Made by a program: the position numbers and the translations under genes
Assembly (NCBI GenBank): GCA_030323885.1
Contig: CM059190.1
Span: forward strand, 85,862,709 to 85,926,708
Reading direction: 5' to 3'
Source of the DNA: Branchipolynoe longqiensis
Taxonomy: Eukaryota; Annelida; Polychaeta; Phyllodocida; Polynoidae
DNA: 64,000 bases
The notes under the pieces: model-generated
What the model saw: the letters and a program-made list of their open reading frames with translations, nothing else
Databases searched by the model: none
What the model was told of the DNA's origin: nothing
Shown here: piece after piece, positions 10,955 through 21,561 of the stretch
Numbering within the stretch: the first letter of the stretch is position 1
How the letters are laid out: each line of letters starts with the position of its first letter

Positions 10955-11340
10955 ATTTTTGCATAGTCCGATGAAGCATCAAAATTGCAAAACCCAAAAT
11001 AATTATGTAGATTTGATTCTACATATCTAGCTTAGATACTGATGCACTTATTAAACATTTGTTGCCACTTATTAAACATTTGTTACGAAATAGAAGGGAA
11101 TACAGAGGCACTATAACCTGTTACTACTGAAGCCGATGGTGTCAAGTTTTGGCGTGTTTGCCAAAACTAATTTGATATGTTTGCACTTCAAATATCTCAA
11201 AACTTAGCCATTTAAAGTAAAAAGCACTTCAAACTAAAGGAAGATATATATTGAATTAACTAGTCTGATGGTTTTGAGATATATATTGAATGAATTGTTA
11301 TAATCTACCTCAAAACCGTTAGACTATGCAACGTTAAGGA
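10955..11340. mobile_element. TIR element M4, second long copy
   Basis: Left GCATAGTCCGATGAAGCATC; right GACTATGCAACGTTAAGG. The interior shares GATTCTACATATCTAGCTTA and the TTATTAAACATTTGTT segment with 7582-7903. A short direct duplication of ACTTATTAAACATTTGTT lies near 11046-11084. Confidence 0.65.
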
Positions 11341-11435
11341 AACTAATGATTAGTATTATTTGGTTCATCCCACTTTTTTCTTCACAATAAACTAAATATC
11401 ATCCGGTCCGACAGACACGTTGTCACGTCGATAAT

Positions 11436-11694
11436 ACCCCCATCACACAAAACTAGTTCTCACTACGTTCTTGAAAATGTTGCTGAACGGACTCAAACTG
11501 CGAACGGAATGGACATAGTAATAGTAACAACTTTTTACGGTCTTTTTAAGAATGGACAGGACAGTCTAGAACGGAATGGTGCTCCAGAACTTTGAGCATG
11601 CCCACAATTTTCTTGCAGCCACGTTCTACCCCGACCACAGCCCATTTTAGAACGTGGTCAAACATTTTGAGAACTAGTTTGGTGTGATAGGGGT
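11436..11694. mobile_element. TIR element M5
   Basis: Ends ACCCCCATCACACAAAACTA.. and ..TAGTTTGGTGTGATAGGGGT are reverse complements with two mismatches over about 27 bp (including GTTCTCA/TGAGAAC). 259 bp long, no coding frame. Non-autonomous; superfamily not assigned. Confidence 0.8.
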
Positions 11695-11740
11695 GTCAGG
11701 GACAAGGAGAACTGGCTGTGCCACCGGTCACATGTGTCAG

Positions 11741-11777
11741 GATTATATATCGGGATTTTAGATCCCGATATATAATC
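11741..11777. other. Perfect 16-bp hairpin
   Basis: GATTATATATCGGGAT is followed by a 5-nt loop (TTTAG) and then its exact reverse complement. It is just outside element M5. No U-run follows, and this is eukaryotic DNA, so I do not call a terminator. Confidence 0.8.
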
Positions 11778-11984
11778 AACGAACGCAACAAAAAAAGAAA
11801 TAAAACATTTCCATTGCCTCTTTTACTCTCACACTTGAGAACTATTGCGCTTTTCAATGCCCCTGCGCATGCGTGAGTGAGTGCCTGCACTAACTAATTG
11901 ACGTGTGTGTTTGTTTGCATGATGAACATTACGGCCTGCCCCTCAGACCACACTAGATGACGGAACACGGCGGACAATGCAGAG
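11778..11984. other. Unassigned sequence
   Basis: Nothing recognised between the hairpin and the following minisatellite. Confidence 0.4.
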
Positions 11985-12790
11985 CATAACTCACTTAGAT
12001 GATGGACTATGGCAGACAATGAACATAACTCACTTAGATGACAGAACATGACAGACAGTGCGGAATAACTCACTTAGATGACAGAACACAGTGGACAATG
12101 TGGAACACAACTCACTTACATGGCGGAACATGGTGGACAATGCCAAACATAACTTACTCAGATGACAGAACATGACAGACAATGCCAAACATAACAAAAC
12201 ACAGCAGACAATGCCAAACATAACTCACTTAGATGACAGAATATGGTGGACAATGCCGAACATAGCTCACTGAGATGAAGGAACACGGCAGACAATGCTG
12301 AACATAGCTCACTTAGAAGATGGAACACCGTGGACAATGCTGGACGTAACTCACTTAGATGACAGAACATGACAGACAATGCCGAACATAACTCACTTAG
12401 ATGACAGAACATGGCAGACAATGCCAAACATAACTAACTCCCTTAGATGACGGAATACAGCATAATGCAGAACACAACTCACTTAGATGACAGAACACAG
12501 CAGACAATGCGGAACACAACTCACTTAAATGATGGAACATGGCGGACAATGCTGAACATAGCTCACCTAGATGAGGGAATATGGGGGACAATGCTGAAAA
12601 TAGCTCACTTAGAAGTTAGATGACGGAACACGGCAGACAATGCCAAACATAACTCACTTAGATAATGGAACACGGTGGACAATGCCAAACATAGCTCACT
12701 TAGATGATGGAACACGGCAGACAATGCCGAACATAACTCACTTAGATAATGGAACATGGTGGACAATGCCGAACATAACTCACTTAGATC
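11985..12790. repeat. 42-bp minisatellite
   Basis: Units of about 42 bp built on CTCACTTAGATGACAGAACA and GACAATGCCGAACATAA, roughly 18-19 copies with indels. 42 is a multiple of 3, so minus-strand frames give repeating SELCSALSAMFCHL-type peptides. With no start context or conservation evidence I treat them as non-coding. Confidence 0.92.
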
Positions 12791-12974
12791 CTCATTAAGG
12801 GGCATACCCCCACAGCGCGCCCCCTGGGACGAGCCGTCACCGCCGTGACCTTGGGCAGACCTCTGACGTGACCTTCGGACGTAGCGTCTCGTCCGTCTCA
12901 CCCTGACGTGTTACATGACATTATTGGTCCGATTGGCATTGGTCAGTGTCCGGAGAGGTCAGGGATACCAACAA

Positions 12975-13168
12975 ATCGCCAAAATCCGGATGTCTAAAAA
13001 AACTATCGCCACAATCCAGATTCCCCAAAAGCTATTACTTGTATCAGTATCACCACAATACATATTACAACAACAACAAAATATCACCACAACCCAGATT
13101 CCTAAACAAAAAATGTTTCGCCACAATCCATATTCCTAAAAAAGAATCGCCACAATCCAGATTCCTAA
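12975..13168. repeat. Short degenerate repeat (CGCCACAATCCAGATTCC)
   Basis: Five or six interspersed copies of CCACAATCCAGATTCCTAA with variable spacing. Confidence 0.75.
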
Positions 13169-13169
13169 A

Positions 13170-13690
13170 AAAACTGAGACATAGACACACCATAAGACAC
13201 CAGACACACACCACAGAGACACACCGTGAAGACACACCACACAGACACACCACAGACACACCATAGAGCCACACCATAGACTCACCATAAAGATAGAGAC
13301 ACCATATACTCACCATAGAGATAGAGACACACCACAGAGACACACCATAGAGACACAGCACAGACACACCATAGAGACACACCATAGACTCACCATAAAG
13401 ATAGAGACGTACCATATACTAACCATAGAGATAGAGACAAAGCACAGAGACACCACATACACACACCGTAGACACACCATAAAGATACACCAGAGACACA
13501 CCATAGACACACCACAAAGACACATCATAGACACACCACATACACACAACATAGACACACCAGAGACACACCACAGAGACACACCAGAGACACACACCAT
13601 AGACACACCACAAAGACACACCAGAGACACGCACAATAGAGACACACCACAGACACACAATAGAGACAAACCCCAGACACATACCACAAG
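13170..13690. repeat. Short-unit minisatellite (GACACACCATAGA)
   Basis: Irregular 12-16 bp units alternating ACACCATAGAG and ACACCACAGAG. Val/Ser/Cys-rich minus-strand frames are artefacts. Confidence 0.9.
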
Positions 13691-13893
13691 CACATCGTAG
13701 AACAAAATTAACATAGACATGAGGACACATGAGGACACATACCGTCACATGTCAGACATATAGACAAATATACACAGATGTATAAACACACACGGTTAGC
13801 AAACAATGTTTAGTTGATAAATTCAGATACTGCACTGAATTACGGCAAAACACGATGCCCGCACGACCAATTGTGCACGGCTAAATGGATCCT

Positions 13894-13953
13894 TGTTACA
13901 GAATTATATATATATAGAATTATATAGAATTATATATATATAATTCTGTAACA
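13894..13953. other. 60-bp AT-rich palindrome
   Basis: The left arm TGTTACAGAATTATATATAT is mirrored exactly by ATATATATAATTCTGTAACA on the right; arms of about 23 bp around an AT-rich centre. Could form a cruciform or be a minimal foldback element. Confidence 0.8.
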
Positions 13954-14447
13954 ATATAAATTTAAATAAAAATGGTAATTCTGATTCGCTTAAACATTAA
14001 CAAGGTGGGTTATTTTTTTAATAGAAGGTAATGGCTTATGCACCCCCCCCCCCCCCCACCACACACACACCACCAAGGGTCAGTCTCCACAGACGGGTGC
14101 ACGCCTGTACGTACCTGTGTAAACAACTCAACCACACACACGCGCGCACACACAGCTGACATCTCGCACTGGAAGATCGATCTAGCCGTGTGAGGTTTAC
14201 TAACAATTCACAGCCGATACTTGCGGAGTAAAGTTGAACAAGTTTGGAAAAAAAAAATTGGGTAAATACATGATATCAATGTTTCACATGTTAACATTAA
14301 CACAACATCATATGAGTATACTTTTGATATGATTGGTGGGATACAATAAATATATGGAGCATTGCTAACAGTAGGTACTCCAAAGTGACTTTATTTTAAT
14401 GTTTCAGTGTTTAAACTTATATAGATGTATAGATCTTTTAAATCACA
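13954..14447. other. Unassigned sequence with C run and CA tracts
   Basis: Contains a C homopolymer at about 14043-14057 and CACA/CGCG microsatellite pieces. No gene seen. Confidence 0.4.
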
Positions 14448-14683
14448 ATGCTGCCCCACTGTGAGATCAGGCCACTGGCACCATGACCCAATATCCCACT
14501 CAGTCACATTATCCTGATACTGAGCAAACTAGTCCTTGCCCTATCCTAGTAATGCCGAGCGCCAGGCGAGGTAGTGACAAGTATCAATTTTGCAAGTCAT
14601 TGGTTTGACTAGGCTGGGATTCGAGCTCCCGACCTTCCGCACGGGAAGCCTGCACTCTACCAATTGGGTCATCGCGTCCAGTT
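14448..14683 (-). repeat. SINE-A, 3'-truncated
   Basis: Begins in the body (ATGCTGCCCCACTGTGAGAT) and keeps the head with TGGGATTCGAGCTCCCGACC and CTCTACCAATTGGGTCATCG. Confidence 0.88.
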
Positions 14684-14774
14684 GGTAGCCACCATTTCGA
14701 TCGCTTACTACCTAATCGATATGCACTGATTGACGAATTGGTTGGGGGTGCCACATCCAAAACAACACCCGAAG

Positions 14775-15065
14775 TCAGGATATCGAATTGGTATAGCGCA
14801 CACCCATCGCCTCTTAATAGTGCTGCCCCATTGGTGGCACCGGCATCATTTCCTGATATCTCACTCAGTCACATTACCATCACAAACTGTGCCAACAGTC
14901 CTTGCGCTATCCTAGTAATACCAAGCGCCAGGCTAGTTAGTGATACATATTAATATTGTAAGTCTGGTTTGACTCGGCCGGGGATCGAACCTACGACACG
15001 ACACGAGGATCGCTCCCCCGACCTCTTTGGTGGGAAGCGGCGAGGAAGCACTCGACAAATTGCCA
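14775..15065 (-). repeat. SINE-A variant, diverged
   Basis: AGTGCTGCCCCATTGG, TAATACCAAGCGCCAGGCTA and GACTCGGCCGGGGATCGAAC are recognisable. The head carries an ACACGAGGATCGCTCCC segment that reappears in inverted form inside the copy at 15900-16289. Confidence 0.8.
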
Positions 15066-15171
15066 TGATAAATGAGGTCAAAGGTCACCCATAACTAGAA
15101 GCACACTGCGATGTCATCATAATTACTTCCCCATACATGCATGTACTCAGTCTCCCTGGCCCAATTACTGG

Positions 15172-15484
15172 TTTGTTGGTTAATTTTATGGCTTAGCAAC
15201 ATCTAAGGTCATATCAGGACGGGTACCAACTTGTGAGTGTGCACGCATGGCAACTTTATAGTGCTGCCCCACTGGGAGACCAGGCCGCCAGCACCATGAC
15301 CTGATATCTCACTCAGTGACAGTGAGATAACCAGCCCTTGCCCTATCCTAATAATGCTGAGTGCCTGGCTAGGAAGCGACAAGTATCAATTATTAAGTCA
15401 TTAGTTTGACTCGAGCAGGGTTCGAATCCCATGATCCCCCAAAACAGGAGATGGGTGCTCAACTCATTTGGTCATTCCATCTGG
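15172..15484 (-). repeat. SINE-A, near full length
   Basis: Tail GCTTAGCAACATCTAAGGTC to head end GGTCATTCCATCTGG; a deletion in the body shortens the GACACTGAGC region. Confidence 0.9.
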
Positions 15485-15899
15485 TCACCCAATTACTTGA
15501 CGCAATACGAGAAGCATTGGAGCAATATACACTCTATATATTCTATGTGGCTTTCAACAGATGTAATTGTCCTACTTGCTTCAATAACAGGCTAAAGAAA
15601 ACCTTTGAAGGTGCACATGGCAACCTGTCTCATTGATCAACTTGAATAATACAAATTAAGGTCTCTTAACAAGCTACAAAAGGTGGGAGCATGGTTTTAA
15701 CTGTTCAATTCAACATAAACCTATGGATCTTTAAATAAAATTGTATTTGTAATTTTATTATGACTCCCTACTCCCTACCCCCCCCCCTCCATTCCAATAT
15801 TTTAGCTGAAATGTCTGCGACTGTTTCCAACTTTGAAATGGTTGGAGATTCATTAGTTAAACAAGCCCAGGTAGACAAGTGGTACGTTTGTTTGTTTTG
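15485..15899. other. Unassigned sequence
   Basis: No gene; a C run at about 15779-15787. Confidence 0.4.
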
Positions 15900-16289
15900 T
15901 CCGCTAGTTGTTTTACGTCCTAGTAACGTGTAAGTTCATATCAGGATAGTCGTGGGAGCGATCCTCGTGTCGTGGGTTCGATCCCCGGCCGAGTCAAACC
16001 AAAGACTTACAACTTTAATATTTACCGACTTGTGACAGTGCACATTCATGGTGACTTTATAGTGTTGCCACACTGGAAGAGCAGGCCACCATGACACGAT
16101 ATCCCACACAATCACATTATCCTGATATTGTACTAACCAGTCCTTCTCATATCTTATTAATGCCGAATGCAAGGCTAGGTAGCGACAAGTATCAATTTTA
16201 TAAGTCATTGGTTTGATTCGGCTGGGATTCGAACTCCCGACCTTCCGCACGGGAAGCCGGCGCTCTACCGATTAGACCAGTTCGTCCGG
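15900..16289 (-). repeat. SINE-A interrupted by an inverted SINE-A head
   Basis: The tail (GTTTTACGTCCTAGTAACG) is followed after ATCAGGATAG by a plus-strand head fragment, then the interrupted copy resumes at ACCGACTTGTGACAGTGCAC and continues to its own head near 16289. Confidence 0.88.
15946..16022 (+). repeat. SINE-A head-only fragment, inverted and nested
   Basis: TCGTGGGTTCGATCCCCGGC (B box GGTTCGATCCC) then GAGTCAAACCAAAGACTTAC, about 77 bp. Only the tRNA-like head and junction are present. It replaces roughly the GGGT of the host SINE. Confidence 0.8.
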
Positions 16290-16481
16290 TGCAAGTGGTA
16301 CGTGTTTGAGGGAGAGGTGGGGGGGGGGGGGGTGAGGTGGGGGATGAGGAGTCTGACGTGTATGTGTGGGAAACGCGTTTAAACCACTCAGTGCTGTGAG
16401 ATGGGCATTTACATACATGGCATACACACAGAATAATCACCAGCGGCCAAACTACCTCCCAATAGGTCACTTCCAAAATTC

Positions 16482-16788
16482 CAGTGCAGGAGATTGGGAG
16501 TCCAGGAGTTCGGGAGTTTGGTTCCCAGTCGAGTCAAACCAATGACTTATACAATCAATACTTGTCGCTTCCTAGCCTGGCGTTTGGCATTAATAGGATA
16601 GGGCAAGGATTAGTTAGCTCAGTGTCAGGATAATGTGACTGAGTGGGATTTGGGTCATAGTGCGGGCGCCTTGATTTCCCAGTGGGGCAGCTCTATACAG
16701 TCACTATTAGTGTGCACTGTCACAAGTTGGTACCCGTTCTGATATGATATTAGAAGTTGCCACGACGTAAAACTCCACCAACCAACCA
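16482..16788 (+). repeat. SINE-A, near full length, plus strand
   Basis: From the partial head (GAGATTGGGAGTCC) through CTTCCTAGCCTGGCGTTTGG and GGCAAGGATTAGTTAGCTC to GCCACGACGTAAAACTCCAC. One of the minority plus-strand copies. Confidence 0.88.
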
Positions 16789-16856
16789 ATCCAAGACGCC
16801 CTAAAAAAGTACCCACCCAACCAGTAGTCAGGGCCATGGAATGGGGATGAAGCTGT

Positions 16857-16965
16857 TTTTTTAGTTTTAGGTCATTGCAACATCTCAGGTGATATCAGGA
16901 GAGGTACCGACTTACGACAGTGTGCACTCATGATGACTTCATAGTGCTGGCCTACTAGGAGACTA
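16857..16965 (-). repeat. SINE-A tail-side fragment
   Basis: GCAACATCTCAGGTGATATC through CATAGTGCTGGCCTACTAGG; the head is absent. Confidence 0.85.
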
Positions 16966-17463
16966 TATTTGATTAAATGTGAAAAAGTTCTTACCATAAT
17001 ACTACCTCAGATCAATTGATTGATTGGTGGTTTCTTTACGCCGCGTCAGCAGCATTAGCCATATTCACGTTGAGCAGCCCAATTATAAAACAAAAACAAA
17101 TGTAGGGCAAGAAGTCTGCAACGTTTGGTCATCGGGAACCATGTTCTCATTATTTTAATTTTTTTATTGAGGCTGTATTTAAACTGTCCATAGCATGTAA
17201 GCCCGGGTACCCAGGCTTGTTTCCAATGCTGGCCAGCTGTAGTGTTGGTGTTGTCTTACCAAACAGTAGCTGCTGATAAGTTATTTGATTGCCTGCATTT
17301 CAGTAGCAGATAGATAGTTTGTTGGTATGCTTAGTAGCCTATGTTAGTTTTTTGGGGGTCCATGATTTCAAAATAATTTGAAAGAATAATGCCTATAGTG
17401 AAGGATCATATTCGGTTGGACCTCCAACCCATGTCACACTTCCGGTTGCGTTAAAACACACCA
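16966..17463. other. Unassigned sequence
   Basis: No gene or named repeat seen. Confidence 0.4.
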
Positions 17464-17771
17464 GGGCCGCGTTCAGGGTACGCCTCAGAGTCGACTCTGA
17501 GACGGCTCTGCAGCATCTTTCTTTGCCAATTTGCGTTCAACGTAGACCACAGAGTTGACTCTGAGACATCGCTCTTTTCAAGTAGGAGGCAAAAACGCCT
17601 CCAAAATGGTCATATGTGTCAGCTAATTGGAGCTGTTCTTTCAATTGCAAATGCTGCATGCTATGGAGGCTGCAATTTTCGAGGCACCCGACTGCTATAT
17701 GTCGTTCAGACTAGCGCAACGTCTGGGATTTCTCCAAGGCAACTCCGAGGTGGAAACTTGAACACGGCCTA
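17464..17771. mobile_element. TIR element M6
   Basis: The left end GGGCCGCGTTCAGGGT and the right end TTGAACACGGCCTA are imperfect inverted repeats. The interior contains GAGTCGACTCTGAGAC and a second GAGTTGACTCTGAGAC, short palindromic motifs. About 308 bp, no coding frame. Confidence 0.6.
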
Positions 17772-18039
17772 GGTGACAGCGTCAGTCCTTAGATACAAAC
17801 CAGCAAACACTAACCCAGAAGGAGCGTATTCAAAAAGCACAATCTGTTCTGGACAGTACCAACAGTCAGTCGGCACAGCGACTGGGGTTTATGGAGATAG
17901 CCTGCGTGGAGACGCATTGAGCTGAATAGAGAGGGCACGGACCAGACTTACAGACCAGGAATGAAAAGACGCCCCAGGCACCAGAGCCTCGTCTCAGCTG
18001 GTTCCGACTGCCTGCCTTCTGGGCGGTCAGGGACATCTC
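17772..18039. other. Unassigned sequence
   Basis: Nothing recognised before the following minisatellite. Confidence 0.35.
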
Positions 18040-19090
18040 TCAGCCACAGTATGTATCAGCCAGTGCATCTCTCCGTCAGTGCATCTCTCAGTCAGTATAT
18101 GTATCAGCGAGCACATCTCTCAGCCAGTTTATCTCTCAGCCAGTATGTGTACCAACAAGTGCATCTCTTAACCAGTGTATGTATCAGCCAGTGTATCTCT
18201 CAGGCAATGTATCTCTCAGTCAGTGTTTCTCTCAGTCAATGTATCTCTCAGCCACTGTGTGTACCAACCAGTGTATCTTGCAACCGTGTAAGTATCAACC
18301 AGTGTATCTCTGAGTCAATGTATCTCTGAGTCAATGTATCTCTGAGTCAATGTATCTCTGAGTCAATGTATCTCTGAATCAATGTATCTCTCAGTCAATG
18401 TATCTCTCAGTCTATGTATCTCTCAGTCAATGTATCTCTTAGCCAGTATATCTCTCAGTCATTATATCTCTCAGCCAGTGTGTGTACCAACCAGTGTATG
18501 TATCAACCAGTGTATCTCTGAGTCAATGTATCTATGAGTCCATGTTTCTCTGAGTCCATGTATCTCTTGGTCAATGTATGTCTCAGTCAATGTATCTCTC
18601 AGTATATGTATCAGCCAATGTATCTCTCAGCGAGTGTATCTCTCAGCGAGTGTATCTCTCAGAGAGTGTATCCCTCAGTGAGTGTATCTCTCAGTTAGTG
18701 TATCTCTCAGTCAGTGTGTGTACCAACCAGTGTATCTCTCAACCAGTGTAAGTATCTACTAGTGTATCTCTGAGTCAATGCATCTCTGATTCAATGTATC
18801 TCTCAGTCCATGTATCTCTCAGTCAATGTATCTCAGTATATGTATCAGCCCATGTATCTCTCAGCGAGTGTATCTCTCAGAGAGTGTATCTCTCAGCCAG
18901 TGTATATCTCAGTCAGTGTATCTCTCAACCAGTGTATGTATCAACCAGTGTATCTCTGAGTCAATATATCTCTCAGTCCATGTATCTCTCAGTCAATGTA
19001 TCTCTCAGTATATGTATCAGCCAATGTATCTCCCAGCCAGTGTATCTCTCAGCCAGTGTATCTCTCAGCCACTGCATCGCTCAGCCAGTG
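18040..19090. repeat. 16-bp minisatellite (TGTATCTCTCAGTCAA)n
   Basis: More than 60 degenerate 16-bp units with occasional TGTGTGTACCAACCAG insertions. The Ser/Leu/Gln-rich frames are artefacts. Confidence 0.93.
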
Positions 19091-19096
19091 TAGTTC

Positions 19097-19300
19097 TGTC
19101 GGCGAGCGCCGAGCATTACTAGGATAAGATGCAGAACTAGTTGGTTGAGTGTCAGGATAATGAGTGGGATACCAGGTTATTGTGCAAGTAGTATGGTATC
19201 AGAATTTGACAACACTATAAAGCTACTCTTAAGTGCACAGTCGCAAGTCGGTACCTCTCCATATTTGACATCAGGCATTGGTACTTTTGGTAGGTTAAAA
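19097..19300 (+). repeat. SINE-A, diverged, head missing
   Basis: GAGCGCCGAGCATTACTAGG, GTCAGGATAATGAGTGGGAT and CGCAAGTCGGTACC remain; internally rearranged. Confidence 0.7.
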
Positions 19301-19774
19301 ACCACAATGAATCTACCATATCATTTTTTTATTACATTATCAGTCAATTTCTGCCACTGGGTCAGTGTGGCTCTTCTCGTCTGCCTCTCAGTCTCACAGT
19401 GTAATTACAACACAGTTATGACGCATACATGAAAGTCGAAGTGGATGCAAGACTGTGGGCTTAAATCCTAAATCTGATGAAAACAAAAGTGCCTCCCAGG
19501 CAGCTTCTACTAACAGCATCACGGGTGCTGGTTGCTGTATACCATTACTAGGGTACAAGCGGAATAGCGAATAAACAAACACGAGTGTAGTGCGGTAGTT
19601 ACTGCCACAGGTCTGGTCCGACTTCACCCCCCCCCCCCCCACCACCACCACCACCCCCGGGACCCATCCACACAGGCTGCCAGGGGGCCCTGCTTCTCAC
19701 CCAGTCAGACGTCGCCTCCACCATCTTTCATTCAATACCACTATAATAATATATATAATATATGTAATATATAT
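19301..19774. other. Unassigned sequence with C run and AT microsatellite
   Basis: C run at about 19627-19640 next to CACCAC, and ATATATAAT at 19748-19773 abutting the next element. Confidence 0.4.
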
Positions 19775-20250
19775 GAGTCAGCCTCACGAAAATGGGCCAA
19801 TTGGTGGTTTATTTAAGATGTTGGCTTCGCAATTCTTAAAGTGTAGTGCATTTCTTCGTTTTATATTAAATTATCCTAGAAACAAATAAGGTTGTTGTAT
19901 TTTCTCTACCTTTACATTCAGGATAAATTTAAGGACTTTGCAACACCCCTGTCAATGCTAACCTATAATTATGACGATCGACGCCGACATCCAATGATCG
20001 ACGCCGACAACTTTACCAGAATGTCGGCATCACAATTCTTAAAGTGTAGTGCATTTCTTTGTTTTATATTAATTTATCCTAGAAACAAATATGGTTGTTG
20101 TATTTTCTCTACCTTTACATTCAGGATAAATTTAAGGACTTTCCAATACCTCTGTCAATGCTAAACTATAATTATGATGATCGACGCCGACATCCAATGA
20201 TCGATGCCGACAACTTCCCCAAATTGGCCTCTTTTCGTGATCCTGACCCA
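19775..20250 (+). mobile_element. TIR element M8 with two about 200-bp tandem core repeats, copy 1
   Basis: Starts next to an AT microsatellite with GAGTCAGCCTCACGAAAATG and ends with the inverted, diverged version (TTTTCGTGATCCTGACCCA). The core holds two tandem units about 203 bp apart, each containing TTAAAGTGTAGTGCATTTCT and a GATCGACGCCGACA motif. An inverted copy lies at 40688-41146. The design (microsatellite, short ends, tandem core) recalls the 'pearl'-type elements described in oysters; that comparison is by memory. Confidence 0.8.
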
Positions 20251-20532
20251 TTATATTATATGTGTAATATGTGTAACATGTCGTGACCGTACTATAAAAA
20301 GGTTCTATCTGACAAAGTGATGGAATTGGTGTTATGGATGTAAAAAATGTTCTATCTACAAAAGGCTATCATGCAGTTACACAACTGGTTCTCAACTGGT
20401 ATTTTTCACTGAGATATATTAAAAATAATATTGTTCTATCTGCTTTGCGATCATGCAGTTACCCAGCTTCAGTCCTCATTATCTCGAAAGCAACATTTTG
20501 TCAGATGGAACCTTTTTATAATAAGGTCGCGA

Positions 20533-20603
20533 TGTGTAACATGTGAAATGTGTAATATATGTAAGATGTGTAATATGTGTAATATGTGTAATATGTGTAA
20601 TAA
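20533..20603. repeat. 9-bp repeat (ATGTGTAAT)n
   Basis: About seven near-perfect units; similar text at 20260-20282. Confidence 0.9.
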
Positions 20604-20639
20604 ATTTAATATTTGATAAAACTGATAGATAGCCCCACC

Positions 20640-20730
20640 AGGACTCACCACCACCTCCACTCACCATCACCACCACTCACCACCCACCACCACTCACCAC
20701 CACTCACCACCCATCACCACTAACCACCAT
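20640..20730. repeat. (CACCA)n-rich tract
   Basis: Degenerate CACTCACCACCACC repeat. Confidence 0.85.
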
Positions 20731-20894
20731 CTTTTTCCAAGTGGGCGCTGCGACTCGTCACTCTGACAACCGTCACTTCTTGGGGAATGCCCAAGAAGAG
20801 GGTTGCCATGGTAACGGAGATTAGCATGGCCACCACATGTGCGCGTGTATGTATCGGCCAGTGTCTGCCGCCGTCTCTGTGCGCCTGCGCGTTA

Positions 20895-21559
20895 AAGCCC
20901 CAGTCACACATACCCGGATCAGGGGCCGGACGAGCCCCGGACCGCCATCCGGGGTGGTCCGGGGCGATCCGGGGTGATCCGTGGCTCGTCCATGCCGACA
21001 CCCCCCGATCCGGCCTGATCCGTGGTTCGGCCCCGGATGTTTTAAAATGTTTAAAACATCCGGGGCGGTCTGGGGGATTTTGCGATCCAGGCTCAATCCG
21101 GCCTGGTCCGGCCTGATCCGGGGGTGGACCGGGCCTGTCCGGGGGTGGTCTGGGGTAATTTTGAGCCATGGTTTGACCCGGACCATCCCCGGACTGTCCC
21201 GGACTACCCCAGGCCTAGCCACGGACCACTCCCGGACAGCCGGGGGTGGTCCGGGATAGTCCGGGGGTGGTCCAGGATAGTCCGGGGGTGGTCCGGGGCA
21301 GTCCAGGGGTGGTCTGGCCTCATCCGGGTTAGTCAGGGGCCGGTCCGGCCCAGTCCGGGCTCGTCCGGGGCCATTCCGGGGGTGGTACGGGGCGGTCTGG
21401 CCTTTGGTCCGGGGCTCGTCCGGGAAAGTGTGACTGCGAGGCAAAAATCTACGAAAACAGTGATTTTATCCGTGGCGGTGCGGGACAGTCCGGGCCATTG
21501 GTCCATGGGTGGTCCGGCTCAAAATCCGGGGCTCGTCCGGCTATGTGTGACTGGGGCTT
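20895..21559. mobile_element. TIR element M2, GTCCGGGG-filled, TA-flanked
   Basis: The terminal AAGCCCCAGTCACACATA is matched by TATGTGTGACTGGGGCTT on the right, and the element is flanked by TA on both sides (20893-20894, 21560-21561). Between the ends lie dozens of GGTCCGGGG/GATCCGGGG units, mostly in one orientation with CCCCGGAC on the left arm, and a small palindrome (GTTTTAAAATGTTTAAAAC). The Pro/Gly/Arg-rich frames are produced by the repeat. No transposase. Confidence 0.88.
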
Positions 21560-21561
21560 TA

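Noticed and set aside
11741..11777. Rho-independent terminator
   Set aside because: Eukaryotic DNA, no T run, no gene upstream.
12030..12901. Repeating SELCSALSAMF peptide frames
   Set aside because: 42-bp minisatellite; 42 is divisible by 3, so open frames are expected without selection.
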